DNA of 64,000 bases, taken from assembly GCF_021023085.1 (NCBI RefSeq), contig NZ_PGCK01000008.1, positions 1 through 64,000 on the forward strand, given 5' to 3'. The DNA comes from Methanooceanicella nereidis. Its GTDB lineage: Archaea > Halobacteriota > Methanocellia > Methanocellales > Methanocellaceae. Of this stretch, positions 44,212 through 53,200 are shown piece by piece; position 1 is the stretch's first letter; every line of letters starts with the position of its first letter. A program made the translations under genes and the position numbers. A model generated the notes under the pieces. The model saw only the letters and a list, made by a program, of their open reading frames with translations, was not told where the DNA came from and ran no database searches.

Positions 44212-46110
44212 TTATTTTTCAACAGCGGGCAACATGACAATGAACCTGACGCCTTTTGTATGATCGCCCGGCACACGGTCTTCTGCCCACACCTTTCCCT
44301 GATAGCCTTCCACTAGCGTTCTTACCAGGAATAATCCGAGGCCTTTACCATGTGCCTTCGTGTCGCCTCTCTGGAACCTGTAGAAGATCTTGTCTTTAAC
44401 TGCATCGGGTATGCCCGGACCGTTATCCTCTACAGTGCATTTATAATAACTGCGGCCGTCCTCGATCACAGGCTCGACCCGCACATCTATAATTAATGAC
44501 TTCGCGCCATCGGAGTGCTTGATCGCGTTAGATATCAGGTTATTAAAGACGTCACTCAGGAGCTCGTTCGCTTCTACCCGATAATGCGGCACCGGTGGAA
44601 TATTAATGGTCACATCCCTCTCGCCCTTATAATAACTAAGCCTGCCGAGCTCCTCGAAAATTTGATGAAGGTCAACAGGCCTGGTCTTAATACCCTGTGT
44701 CATCAGTTTCTGAAGCTTCCTGACATTATCGATCAGCCTGGAGCTATTGATCAGTGCCTGTATCGGCTTCTCTAAAAGCAGCTTATCATCCGGCCTGAGA
44801 TTACCTTCCATCTTCAGCGTATCAAGCGCAAGCTCAAGGTATCCGGTCGCAGAATGGTTCATATTGTTGATATCATGGCCCATCAGATCCACGTACAGTT
44901 CTGCCTGATCTTTTGCCTCTTTTAACCTTTCATCGGCGAGTTTACGCTCGGTGATATTTTCTATTAGCGAGATGATCCATTGAGGAGCGCCCTCTGCGTT
45001 GCGCACGACAGAAACGCTTTTTCGGACCCACACGAATGTCCCGTCTTTACGGAAATATCTGTTCTCTATAACGAAATCGGGGATCTCGCCTGTAAGCATC
45101 CGGTCGATCAGTCTCATGTTCTCCTCGAGATCGTCGGGATGGATCAGATTCCGAATCATCTGTGTCCGTAGCTCCTCGATGCTATAGCCCGTGATCATGC
45201 AATAAGCTGGGTTCGCATCCACAAAACGGCCGTCGGGCGCTGCCATCGCAAAACCAATGGCCGCGTTGGCAAAGGCACTGCGGAATTTCTCCTCGCTCTC
45301 ACGCAGCGCCTCCTCAGCATCTTTACGCTCGGCGATCTCTCTCTCAAGGTCCGCTTTGGATGCAGTGACGTTCTTCAAGCGGGTGGTCATCTCGTTGAAC
45401 GCATCCGCCAGTTCGCTGATCTCATCGACCTTTCTGGCTTTGATGGTGTGATCGAGGTTTCCGGATCCGATGATTTTCGTTCCTGCCTTTAAGTCCCCTA
45501 TCGATTTTATCACACCCCCGAATACCAGCCAATAATCAAGGAGAATAAAAGCACCGAACGCTCCCAGCAGGGACATTATGATCATGTTGTTCGTTTGCTT
45601 CACATGATTTTCCTGCTCCTCAAGCATCTGTGACAGGCGGGACGCGTCAAATAGGATACTACGGGTCTGGACGGCCAGCCGGCTCCATGAGATCTGAATA
45701 TATGCCTTATCATCCGAACTATACAGGACCTGGTTTTCATCCTGAAGGGTAAGCACAACATCGTCAAATACGCTTTTTAATCGCTGCTGGCTTGCTTTGA
45801 TGTTATTGACCAGCACTTGCTGTTCCGGGGTATTCACAGAAAGTTTTGATATGTCATCCGAGAACTCGGCGTATTTCGAGCTCCACCTGTCGAGCTGGTG
45901 TTTTTCGTTGTACAGGATAAAGTCGTTCGATAGATAACCCAGCTCGCCAGCCCCCAGCTCGATGTTTGTCACAAGCTCCTGCTGCCTGTTCAGCTGACTC
46001 ACCTGCTGGTCTGTCATCAACATCGTCGCGGCGATAATAAGCAGGGCTGAACAGAAGATGACAATACTGATGATTAGCTGCGTCCTGATCTTCATGGTCC
46101 CTCTGCTCAC
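44212..46110 (-). CDS. membrane histidine kinase (HAMP-PAS-HDINN-HATPase) coupled to a binding protein
   Basis: Two membrane helices (LIISIVIFCSALLIIAATML and NNMIIMSLLGAFGAFILLDY) enclose a helical extracellular region of about 150 residues. HAMP (residues about 200-250), PAS (AFANAAIGFAMAAPDGRFVD to ITERKLADERL), the box YVDLMGHDINNMNHSATGYL and a HATPase with NLISNAIKHSD, VEDNGPGIPDA and GKGLGLFLVRTLV follow. The length is 632 residues. The GTG start at 46110 overlaps the stop of the substrate-binding protein gene as GTGA, implying translational coupling; an ATG at 46095 is the alternative. Its HATPase half is very similar to the kinase at 40067. Confidence 0.92.
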   Translation of the reverse strand: MSRGTMKIRTQLIISIVIFCSALLIIAATMLMTDQQVSQLNRQQELVTNIELGAGELGYLSNDFILYNEKHQLDRWSSKYAEFSDDISKLSVNTPEQQVLVNNIKASQQRLKSVFDDVVLTLQDENQVLYSSDDKAYIQISWSRLAVQTRSILFDASRLSQMLEEQENHVKQTNNMIIMSLLGAFGAFILLDYWLVFGGVIKSIGDLKAGTKIIGSGNLDHTIKARKVDEISELADAFNEMTTRLKNVTASKADLEREIAERKDAEEALRESEEKFRSAFANAAIGFAMAAPDGRFVDANPAYCMITGYSIEELRTQMIRNLIHPDDLEENMRLIDRMLTGEIPDFVIENRYFRKDGTFVWVRKSVSVVRNAEGAPQWIISLIENITERKLADERLKEAKDQAELYVDLMGHDINNMNHSATGYLELALDTLKMEGNLRPDDKLLLEKPIQALINSSRLIDNVRKLQKLMTQGIKTRPVDLHQIFEELGRLSYYKGERDVTINIPPVPHYRVEANELLSDVFNNLISNAIKHSDGAKSLIIDVRVEPVIEDGRSYYKCTVEDNGPGIPDAVKDKIFYRFQRGDTKAHGKGLGLFLVRTLVEGYQGKVWAEDRVPGDHTKGVRFIVMLPAVEK

Positions 46111-47117
46111 CGGATAAGGTTGACTGATTCAGGCTTGATCTGATCCAGACCTTCCCGATATAGGTAGTATCGGTAGTCAGGGATCGTCTTTTCATCTGTG
46201 AGGTTGTTTTTGATCATCCATCGGCCCTCATCTTCCATCGCCGTGATAAGCGACTGGTCAAGAGATAGCGAAAACTGGGTGTTGCTCCAGATGGTCTCCA
46301 GGTAAACATCGTCTGCAGGCAGTCGTTTTCGTGCGATAGCCTTCGCTTGCTCAGGATGATATACAGTGTATGTCGCTGCCTGGTCAATTGACTTCAGGAA
46401 CCGGTTGATCATGTCGGGGTGCTGTCCCGCCCAGTCCTGCCTGCACATGGCGAGCCAGTGCCCTTGCTGGCCGCTTTGGGCCGGCCATGTAACAGCAGCA
46501 GGGCCAAGCTGATCTTTTATGATACTGACCTCAAGCCCCCATACAATAATTGCATCAACAGACCCATTACCGATCGCATCGACGAACTGCGGACGTTTTA
46601 TATCTACCAGCGTTACGTCATCCAGTCTAAATCCGTGCAGTTCGAGAAACCTGCCGAGGATAAATTCCGTATTCGTCCCGAGATCAACGCCGATCTTCTT
46701 TCCCTTGAGGTCTGAAACGTTCTTTATACCGTGGTCACTACGGCCAATGATGACTTTATCCTCGTATTTGGCAATACTTGCGAAGCCGTAAATCTTTTCC
46801 TGGTCGAACACTTTTTCGACAAGGACGAACTCCGTGGCTATCGCAATATCGTTTTCATTGTTTAACATGCCGTTGACCGCTCTCAAACCTACGTCATAGT
46901 CTTTTATCGTCACGTTGAGGCCGTTATCGGCAAAATAGTGCTGGTCGTCAGCGATAATGATCAGCGCCGCAGAGTCTATATTAGGCGACATCCCGACGGT
47001 GATCGATTCCATCTCTACGGAAATCTGATTCCGCGAATTCTGGAGGTACCATACGCCAGACCCTATCAACGCGATGATGATTATTGCAGCGATTAAAGTG
47101 ATAACGGTCTTTTTCAT
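46107..47117 (-). CDS. NMT1/SsuA-type substrate-binding protein, sensor partner of the kinase
   Basis: This periplasmic-binding-protein fold of the NMT1/THI5-like class begins with a basic stretch and one hydrophobic helix (VITLIAAIIIIALIGSGVWY) that may act as a signal anchor. Core motifs are ISVEMESITVGMSPNIDSAA, VGLRAVNGMLNNENDIAIAT, LKGKKIGVDLGTNTEF and VDAIIVWGLEV. The length is about 336 residues from the Met at 47117. No permease or ATPase gene is adjacent. Instead the kinase gene follows with a 4-base overlap, so the protein probably serves ligand sensing rather than uptake. Such a pairing is inferred from the layout. Confidence 0.85.
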   Translation of the reverse strand: MKKTVITLIAAIIIIALIGSGVWYLQNSRNQISVEMESITVGMSPNIDSAALIIIADDQHYFADNGLNVTIKDYDVGLRAVNGMLNNENDIAIATEFVLVEKVFDQEKIYGFASIAKYEDKVIIGRSDHGIKNVSDLKGKKIGVDLGTNTEFILGRFLELHGFRLDDVTLVDIKRPQFVDAIGNGSVDAIIVWGLEVSIIKDQLGPAAVTWPAQSGQQGHWLAMCRQDWAGQHPDMINRFLKSIDQAATYTVYHPEQAKAIARKRLPADDVYLETIWSNTQFSLSLDQSLITAMEDEGRWMIKNNLTDEKTIPDYRYYLYREGLDQIKPESVNLIR

Positions 47118-47237
47118 AGCAGTTCTCCACATACTACAACATCAGGGATTAAAACGACAATAATATAATAGTTTAAAGCTGATAATATTATTGTTTTAAA
47201 ATAGAAGTACACTGGTATATTACATATATTTTTCAAT

Positions 47238-47340
47238 AAAAATCTAAAAAAATTTATGTCTACGTGTAATCAGTCTTTACCTGTCATCATAAATGAATAA
47301 CATAGCAAACATCATCTAAAAAAGCCTAAGAACTAAAAAA
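47238..47340 (+). repeat. decayed arm of the palindromic element family
   Basis: AATCTAAAAAAATTTA, then TTTACCTGTCATC and AAAAAAGCCTAAGAACT follow the same order as 6330-6432, where AATCTAAAAAAATTTAG, TACCTGCCATCC and AAAATAGCCTAAGAATT occur. The match includes sequence outside the palindrome of copy 1. Only the right side is recognisable. It lies in the 290-base gap upstream of the binding-protein gene. Confidence 0.6.
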
Positions 47341-47421
47341 TAGAAAGCTTGTCGCGTCATAAACTACTCATTATAAAAATAAGTGATGCTTATCAGTTTT
47401 TATCCAACTATCCGCATTCAG

Positions 47422-48732
47422 TCATATAAGGCCGGATATTTCCCGTATGAAATCATCCAGCAGGCTTTTTACAAGATTCACGTCTGCCGCGGTGTCGCAA
47501 TAGCTGATAGAGCATCGCATGGTATCTCCGAATGAATATACGGTAAAGTCGAGATACGGGGGGAATGTGACCGGGCCGAACAGCGATATATCCGTGACCT
47601 TTATATCGCCGAAATTGACGTCTTTCGGACCGATAATTCCAAGGTTCGAGAAACACGGGATAGTCATTAAAGCCCGTGCACGCTGCTTCACGAAGTGTCG
47701 CGTTACAAAGCTCATCGGCATATATCCGGCAACGAATGCGGTCTGGAGAAAAAGCATTTGAGAGAGGTCCATTTTATTTCTTTTTGCCGTGTCCATGAAC
47801 TCATGTACCCGGGACAGCGTATCTTCGAATGCCTCTCCCGGCTCCCGGTTTATGGCGGGGATGAACAGCCCGGAGAGAGAACAAATGCTGCCGGCTTTTC
47901 CGGAAGGCATATAGCGCCGGAGATTTACCGGCACCGTTACCGGTAACGGCTTTCCTGCCGGCGGATCCAGCACCTCGAACAGTGCGCGGTAAAATGCCGT
48001 CAATAGCAGGTCATTGATCTTAATACCTTTTCCATGGGCATATGCCCGGATGGCCGCAGACCTTTCCGGACCGATTTCAGCAGTGAGGAAAGAACGGCCG
48101 GAGTAGTCGGAACTTGTGACCGGAAAACACCACTCGAGCCCGGGGATCGTTATATGCAGGCTTGATTGGGCCAGAGTGGATAGCCCGACATGTTTTTCCA
48201 GCTGCCATGGGCTTCGGTTTCCGCGCGAATTCGGAACAGGCCGGTAGCCAGGGTCGAGACAGGCATGCCGGTATATCGAGGAGAGCAGCTCCAGGTATTC
48301 TTTAAAGCCGCCGCCGTCGGCGACCGCATGGGTCATCTTCACGCATAACACATCCCGGTCCGAGCGAAATAAGCGTGCCTGGATCTGGGGAGCCGTAAAA
48401 GTATCCATCGGGGCGGCCATGAACCTTAACGCTTCATTCAACGCATCCACTGTCTCGATGACCGGGCATAGGTCGATACTATCAAGGCTATCGGACCGCT
48501 GCCATCGGAGGCGAAATGGCCCTTTTGTCATTCTACATCCAAGCACCGGCTCGGCATCCAGGGATAGCCGTATCGAACGAGCCATAAGTCCCGCGTCCAC
48601 GCGGCCGCTAAAAGTGATCAGGCTGTGCATTTGCCCGTCGCTATTTGAGTTATTAATGAACATCAGCTGATCCGTAGCTGATGCACGATAGAATTCCTGT
48701 ATTTTGTCATTATTAAAAGGTCCGGCAGCCAT
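47422..48732 (-). CDS. stand-alone condensation/acyltransferase domain protein
   Basis: The active-site motif MTHAVADGGGFKEYLE (HxxxDG) at about residue 140 identifies the chloramphenicol acetyltransferase-like superfamily that includes peptide-synthetase condensation domains, alcohol acetyltransferases and wax ester synthases. A second region TVPVNLRRYMPSGKAGSICSL and a C-terminal SNLGIIGPKDVNFG complete the two-lobed fold. The length of 436 residues is a single domain. No carrier protein or adenylation gene lies nearby, so acyl transfer from CoA to an alcohol or amine is more likely than peptide synthesis. The start is at 48732. Confidence 0.85.
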   Translation of the reverse strand: MAAGPFNNDKIQEFYRASATDQLMFINNSNSDGQMHSLITFSGRVDAGLMARSIRLSLDAEPVLGCRMTKGPFRLRWQRSDSLDSIDLCPVIETVDALNEALRFMAAPMDTFTAPQIQARLFRSDRDVLCVKMTHAVADGGGFKEYLELLSSIYRHACLDPGYRPVPNSRGNRSPWQLEKHVGLSTLAQSSLHITIPGLEWCFPVTSSDYSGRSFLTAEIGPERSAAIRAYAHGKGIKINDLLLTAFYRALFEVLDPPAGKPLPVTVPVNLRRYMPSGKAGSICSLSGLFIPAINREPGEAFEDTLSRVHEFMDTAKRNKMDLSQMLFLQTAFVAGYMPMSFVTRHFVKQRARALMTIPCFSNLGIIGPKDVNFGDIKVTDISLFGPVTFPPYLDFTVYSFGDTMRCSISYCDTAADVNLVKSLLDDFIREISGLI

Positions 48733-48893
48733 TTAATCGCTGTATGACCGCTTATTAGTTAAAACCTCTCATCATCGATTAAAACGCAGGCATTAACCGC
48801 ATATATGCCATGTGTTTTTGTTTAGAGATAGCAGGATAAAATTCTAGAAATTATTAGAAACTTATTAAAATGTACATTCTACTACAAAAAGGC

Positions 48894-48971
48894 TGGTGGG
48901 ACAACCCAGATTCGAACTGGGGTCCAAGCGTCCCAAACGCTCGAGGATGGACCAGGCTACCCCATTGTCCC
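48894..48971 (-). tRNA. tRNA-Pro (anticodon UGG)
   Basis: On the minus strand the acceptor stem GGGACAA pairs with TTGTCCC, followed by the discriminator A and an encoded CCA. The anticodon stem GAGCG/CGCTT encloses the loop TTTGGGA with anticodon TGG. The T arm is CCCAG-TTCGAAT-CTGGG. No intron is seen. Confidence 0.95.
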
Positions 48972-49110
48972 ATATGTTGCGAATCATAGTTGTGCTGGTA
49001 TCATAAATACATTACGGTTACAATTTACGGTTTTGTAATGAACGTTCAATACTTTCAGGCGTCTCTAAAGATATTTATGCCTCCAGTCACCATACTGTTG
49101 GAATCGTATC

Positions 49111-49731
49111 ATGTCAGCTAATAAGATAGTCCCGAGGAGCTTTTTTGACAGGCCGACGGTGGCCGTGGCGAAAGACCTTCTCGGAAAAGCACTGGTAAGA
49201 GAACATCCGGTATATGGAAAAATGGCCGCAAGGATCGTCGAGACCGAGGCATACGTCGGTATGGACGACAAGGCATGCCATGCCAGTAAGGGCATGACCG
49301 AGCGTAATAAAGTGATGTTCGGCGAGCCGGGGCATGCTTACGTTTACATGATATATGGAATGTATTTCTGTCTCAATCTTGTCACGGAGCATAACGGCTT
49401 CCCTGCTGCGGTCCTTATTCGCGCTGGAGAGCCGCTGGAAGGAATTGAGGCTATGAAAAAGCTTAGAGGGGATAAAGTAAAAAAGCTGAGAGATCTGACG
49501 TCAGGCCCGGGAAAGCTTTGTAAAGCCATGGGCATTAATCGCGAGCAGAACGGAATAGACCTCTGTAAGAAAGGGGAATTATATGTCGTTGATCTTCCTC
49601 AAGAGAACTATGAGATCGTGGAATCTGTCAGGATAGGCGTGGATTATGCTGAAGAGGACAGGCTTAAGCCGTGGCGCTTCTACGTGAAAGGGAATCCTTA
49701 TGTTTCCAAAAAGGACTCCAGGGATGAATAA
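49111..49731 (+). CDS. DNA-3-methyladenine glycosylase (AAG/MPG type)
   Basis: This enzyme excises alkylated purines in base excision repair. The family motifs are SFFDRPTVAVAKDLLGKALV, IVETEAYVGMDDKACHA with the catalytic Glu, HAYVYMIYGMYFCLNLVTE and VLIRAGEPLEGIEAMKKLRG, then LTSGPGKLCKAMGI. The length of 206 residues is normal. It is monocistronic, with an AT-rich 3' flank. Confidence 0.95.
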   Translation: MSANKIVPRSFFDRPTVAVAKDLLGKALVREHPVYGKMAARIVETEAYVGMDDKACHASKGMTERNKVMFGEPGHAYVYMIYGMYFCLNLVTEHNGFPAAVLIRAGEPLEGIEAMKKLRGDKVKKLRDLTSGPGKLCKAMGINREQNGIDLCKKGELYVVDLPQENYEIVESVRIGVDYAEEDRLKPWRFYVKGNPYVSKKDSRDE

Positions 49732-50195
49732 TTCCTTTTAACATATTTAGTAAAAAATTATTACATTTTTTGCTCATTTTATATTCAAATATTTAATAAA
49801 TTATTCTAAATTAAATTAGTGTTACGATTTTTAACAATTTTATATTCATCTAATTTTATTTATAATAACTTTACATTATATTTATTAAACATAATATTTG
49901 CATACTGTAAATAAAATTGATTTTAACTCAAGTAATTTTTTTCATCTTTTTATTATTAAACCATAAGTTATATTACTAATTAGAAATTTCAATATAGTAA
50001 GTATTTACTAACCAAGCTAATGAAAAAGCAAAACATCGGCGGTATGATGCAATGTCATGTCAACTCATGCCATAGCATAGGAGGCAACCGCTTTCCGCAT
50101 TTAGATAATATAATTAAAAATTCTAAATGTTGAGATGTAATAAAAAATATGAAAAAAATGTGGGGGTATGAGGTAAGATAGGGCGTATATTTAAT

Positions 50196-50208
50196 TATGG
50201 TAAATATT
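50196..50208 (-). promoter_or_regulatory. TTTACCATA-type site upstream of the beta-helix gene
   Basis: TATGGTAAATATT is the exact complement of AATATTTACCATA found at 62251-62263 upstream of another surface gene. Related sites lie at 57635 and 60643. Confidence 0.5.
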
Positions 50209-50269
50209 GAATTTTAGTAATTTTATTATTTAGTAAAAATGAAAAACGGTATTTAAAGAAAATGGGAAA

Positions 50270-50282
50270 GGGGGTATATAGC
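50270..50282 (+). promoter_or_regulatory. shared start element GGGGGTATATAGC
   Basis: It lies one base before the TTG start at 50284. The G-run is at Shine-Dalgarno distance (9 bases). The same 13 bases precede the genes at 57913 and 60817, and a near copy precedes 62542. This decides the start at a non-ATG codon. Confidence 0.75.
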
Positions 50283-50283
50283 T

Positions 50284-53200
50284 TTGAATGATCGTATCAT
50301 ATCAAAGAACCTGAGAATTATTACTAACACACTTAGCGTGCTTACTATTATAGCATTTTTACTGGTAAGTACATTTTCGGGGATCGCGTGGGCGCAGACT
50401 GCGGTTCCTCTTACAGAGGTATGGGTAGACGATAGCTGGATAAGCAACAGCAGCGGGGATATAGTCGGCCCCGGGCTGTTATTTGGTTATAACGCTTTCA
50501 GTGACATCAACTGGGCTATTGAGAACGTCTCATCGGGCGGCACGATACATGTTGCAGATGGAGAATATTCGGAAAATGTCAATATCTACAAGCCGGTATC
50601 GATACTGGGAGCAAATTATCAGGGTTATGACAGTTTCGTGTCGTCAAGTATCGAAGAGACTTTGATCGACGGTATAATAAAGATCACCTCAAGTGATGTG
50701 TTTATCAATGGCGTGACCATTGATGTTCCAGCTGATTTTGCTTCTGATCACGGTATATATGTGACATCGAACGAGCTTGTCGGCGCTACGATAGCCGGCG
50801 ATCTTACGAACATCGTCATACAGAACTGTAACATATACACACTGGAAGGATACGGTATTTACTTTGATCAGGTGAGCAGTTCATCGATCCTGTACAACTT
50901 CCTCTACAACGACGATATTTCTCCTTATGGTATTTACTCCGAGGGTGACGGTGTCAACATTACCGGAAATTACCTGGAAGACTTCAATAATGGTATATTC
51001 TCGTTCGGCGACAACTGTATAATAGATTCGAACGGCATATACTGCGGGGAAGGCGATACCAGCATTTTCTCGTCGGGAGAATATGTATCCATTGAGAACA
51101 ATTACGTGGACTATTATAACACAGGCATAGTTTCGACCGGAAACGATTCTACCATAGCGAACAACGAGATATATTCTTACTATGGCGGATATGAAGAGAC
51201 CGTCGGAGACGCTGGTTATGAATATTACGGCATTGCTTCGGAAGGAGATAATGCGAACATTGCCTTTAACGATGTGTATTACTTCAGCGTCGGCATATAC
51301 AATCTGGGCAACGGCAGCTTCATTAATGATAACTATGTCGAAGGCGACGAATACGATCCATACGGCATAATATCCGAAGGCGATTCAGTCAGTATCGGCG
51401 ATAACACCGTCCTGTACTATTACATGGAAGGTATAGACTCATTCGGCACCGGGTGCAGCATTACCGGAAATAGCGTCGCGTATGACGATAATAGCTGGGG
51501 ATTTGTGGGAATATACTCCGGCGGAGATTCTGTGGAACTATCAATGAATTATGTCCAGAACTATTGGGCTTATGGAATATATTGTTACGGAGACGGCGTT
51601 GTCATTAATGATAACACTGTCGAGGACGTCTATGAGGAAGGCGACGATGACTGGGGCATAGTAGCCAGAGGAGACTTTGTCACCATCAATGATAATACCG
51701 TCCGGAACAATTTCTTTGGAATATATACATATTGTAATGAAACCGAGATAGGCGACAATAACATCCTTTATGATGAAGGATCCTTACCGTCGACAGTCTT
51801 TGCCGGACTTGCTGCGGATAGGGACCGGTTCGATATAACGGCCAATATCCCTGCCGGAATGAACCTGGCAAGCGCATCTCTCGTCGGAGATTTTGATGAA
51901 GGGGACTATGTCGAGATCGGCATATTATCGTACGGCGATCTTGTAAACATCCACGACAATCAGATCACTGATCTCTACAATGGTATAGTGACTTTTGGCG
52001 ACGATTGCGACGTATCATATAATGTTATCGAGACAGTCTTTGGCGAGAACGGAATATATTCAGAGGGCAACGCGATCGAGTTCCTCTCAAATAGCATATA
52101 TGGCTATGTTTTCGGAATAACGTCCACGGGCGATGACTGTACATTCACGGACAACGATGTGTACCGTTATAACGAATATATTGACGACCCTGTTTTTGAC
52201 CAGGGACTTGTAGGCTGCTATATCACAGAGCACGGGATCTGTTCTAACGGAGACTCGGCGGTCATAACCGGCAACGATGTTTATGACTATTTCCTCGAGG
52301 GAATATTCGCCCGCGGTGACGGCTGTGAGATAACGGACAATTATCTCATGACAGAATACGGTGAAACGGGGATCACAGCAGACGGATTTTCCATTATAGT
52401 GACTGGTAACACTATCACCGGGTTCACTAAAGGTATCTTCTCCGCCGGAGACTACAACATCATAGCGGCGAACACAATATCCTACTACGGATCCGAGCTT
52501 GATGCAATGGTAGGTCTCGGGGAATACGATAGCTGTGCCATTGACTATGACGGAGACTTTGGAATAATCGAGGAGAACACGATCGAATACATGCGCTGTG
52601 CCATCGACTACTGGGGCAAGTACGGCACCGTCAGGAATAATATGATCACGGCATACCCGGGATTCTATTACTACATATGGAACAGTGACATAGCATACTT
52701 CGGTGACTTCGGCATAATCGAGGGTAACGTCATCGATTATGGATTTGAAGAGCCGCCTCTACCGCCTGTAAGCCCTGCCGAAGGCGAATATGGCGCTGAT
52801 TACGGCCAGACCGGACTTGCGTTCGGTGATATATCCTATATCGGATATGCCGGTTACATACAGGACAACGTGCTAAACACCGAATATCCCACCTTACTCG
52901 GAGTATTCTATCTGGGCAACACCGGCAGCATCGTGAACAACACGATAGAGAACCCGATCGCAGGAGTGATATACGCAGGCAGCACCGGTACCGTGAGTGA
53001 GAACAACATACTCAATGAAAACCAGGGCGGAATCGGTATTGGCCATCTCGGATACTACGCGACCATAGAGAACAATGAGATAAACAATACCGCGATGGGT
53101 ATCCTCTACGTGAACAGCATAATATCGGTCCTGACGGACGTGCTGTCCGAAGACAACATCCTGTACGGCGGGGACATAGAGGACATATTCTTAAACAGCG

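Larger units (their letters stand above)
49732..50283. other. AT-rich control region upstream of the beta-helix gene
   Basis: There is no gene. It contains a short palindrome AGTAAGTATTTACT near 49996-50010, an inverted TTTACCATA-type site at 50196-50208, several TAGTAAA words and a decoy GGGGGTATGAGG at about 50162. The start element GGGGGTATATAGC is at 50270-50282. The first 250 bases are over 80 percent A+T by eye. Confidence 0.6.

Noticed and set aside
47422-48732. Part of a non-ribosomal peptide synthetase cluster
   Set aside because: No adenylation, thiolation or thioesterase domain is encoded within the window.
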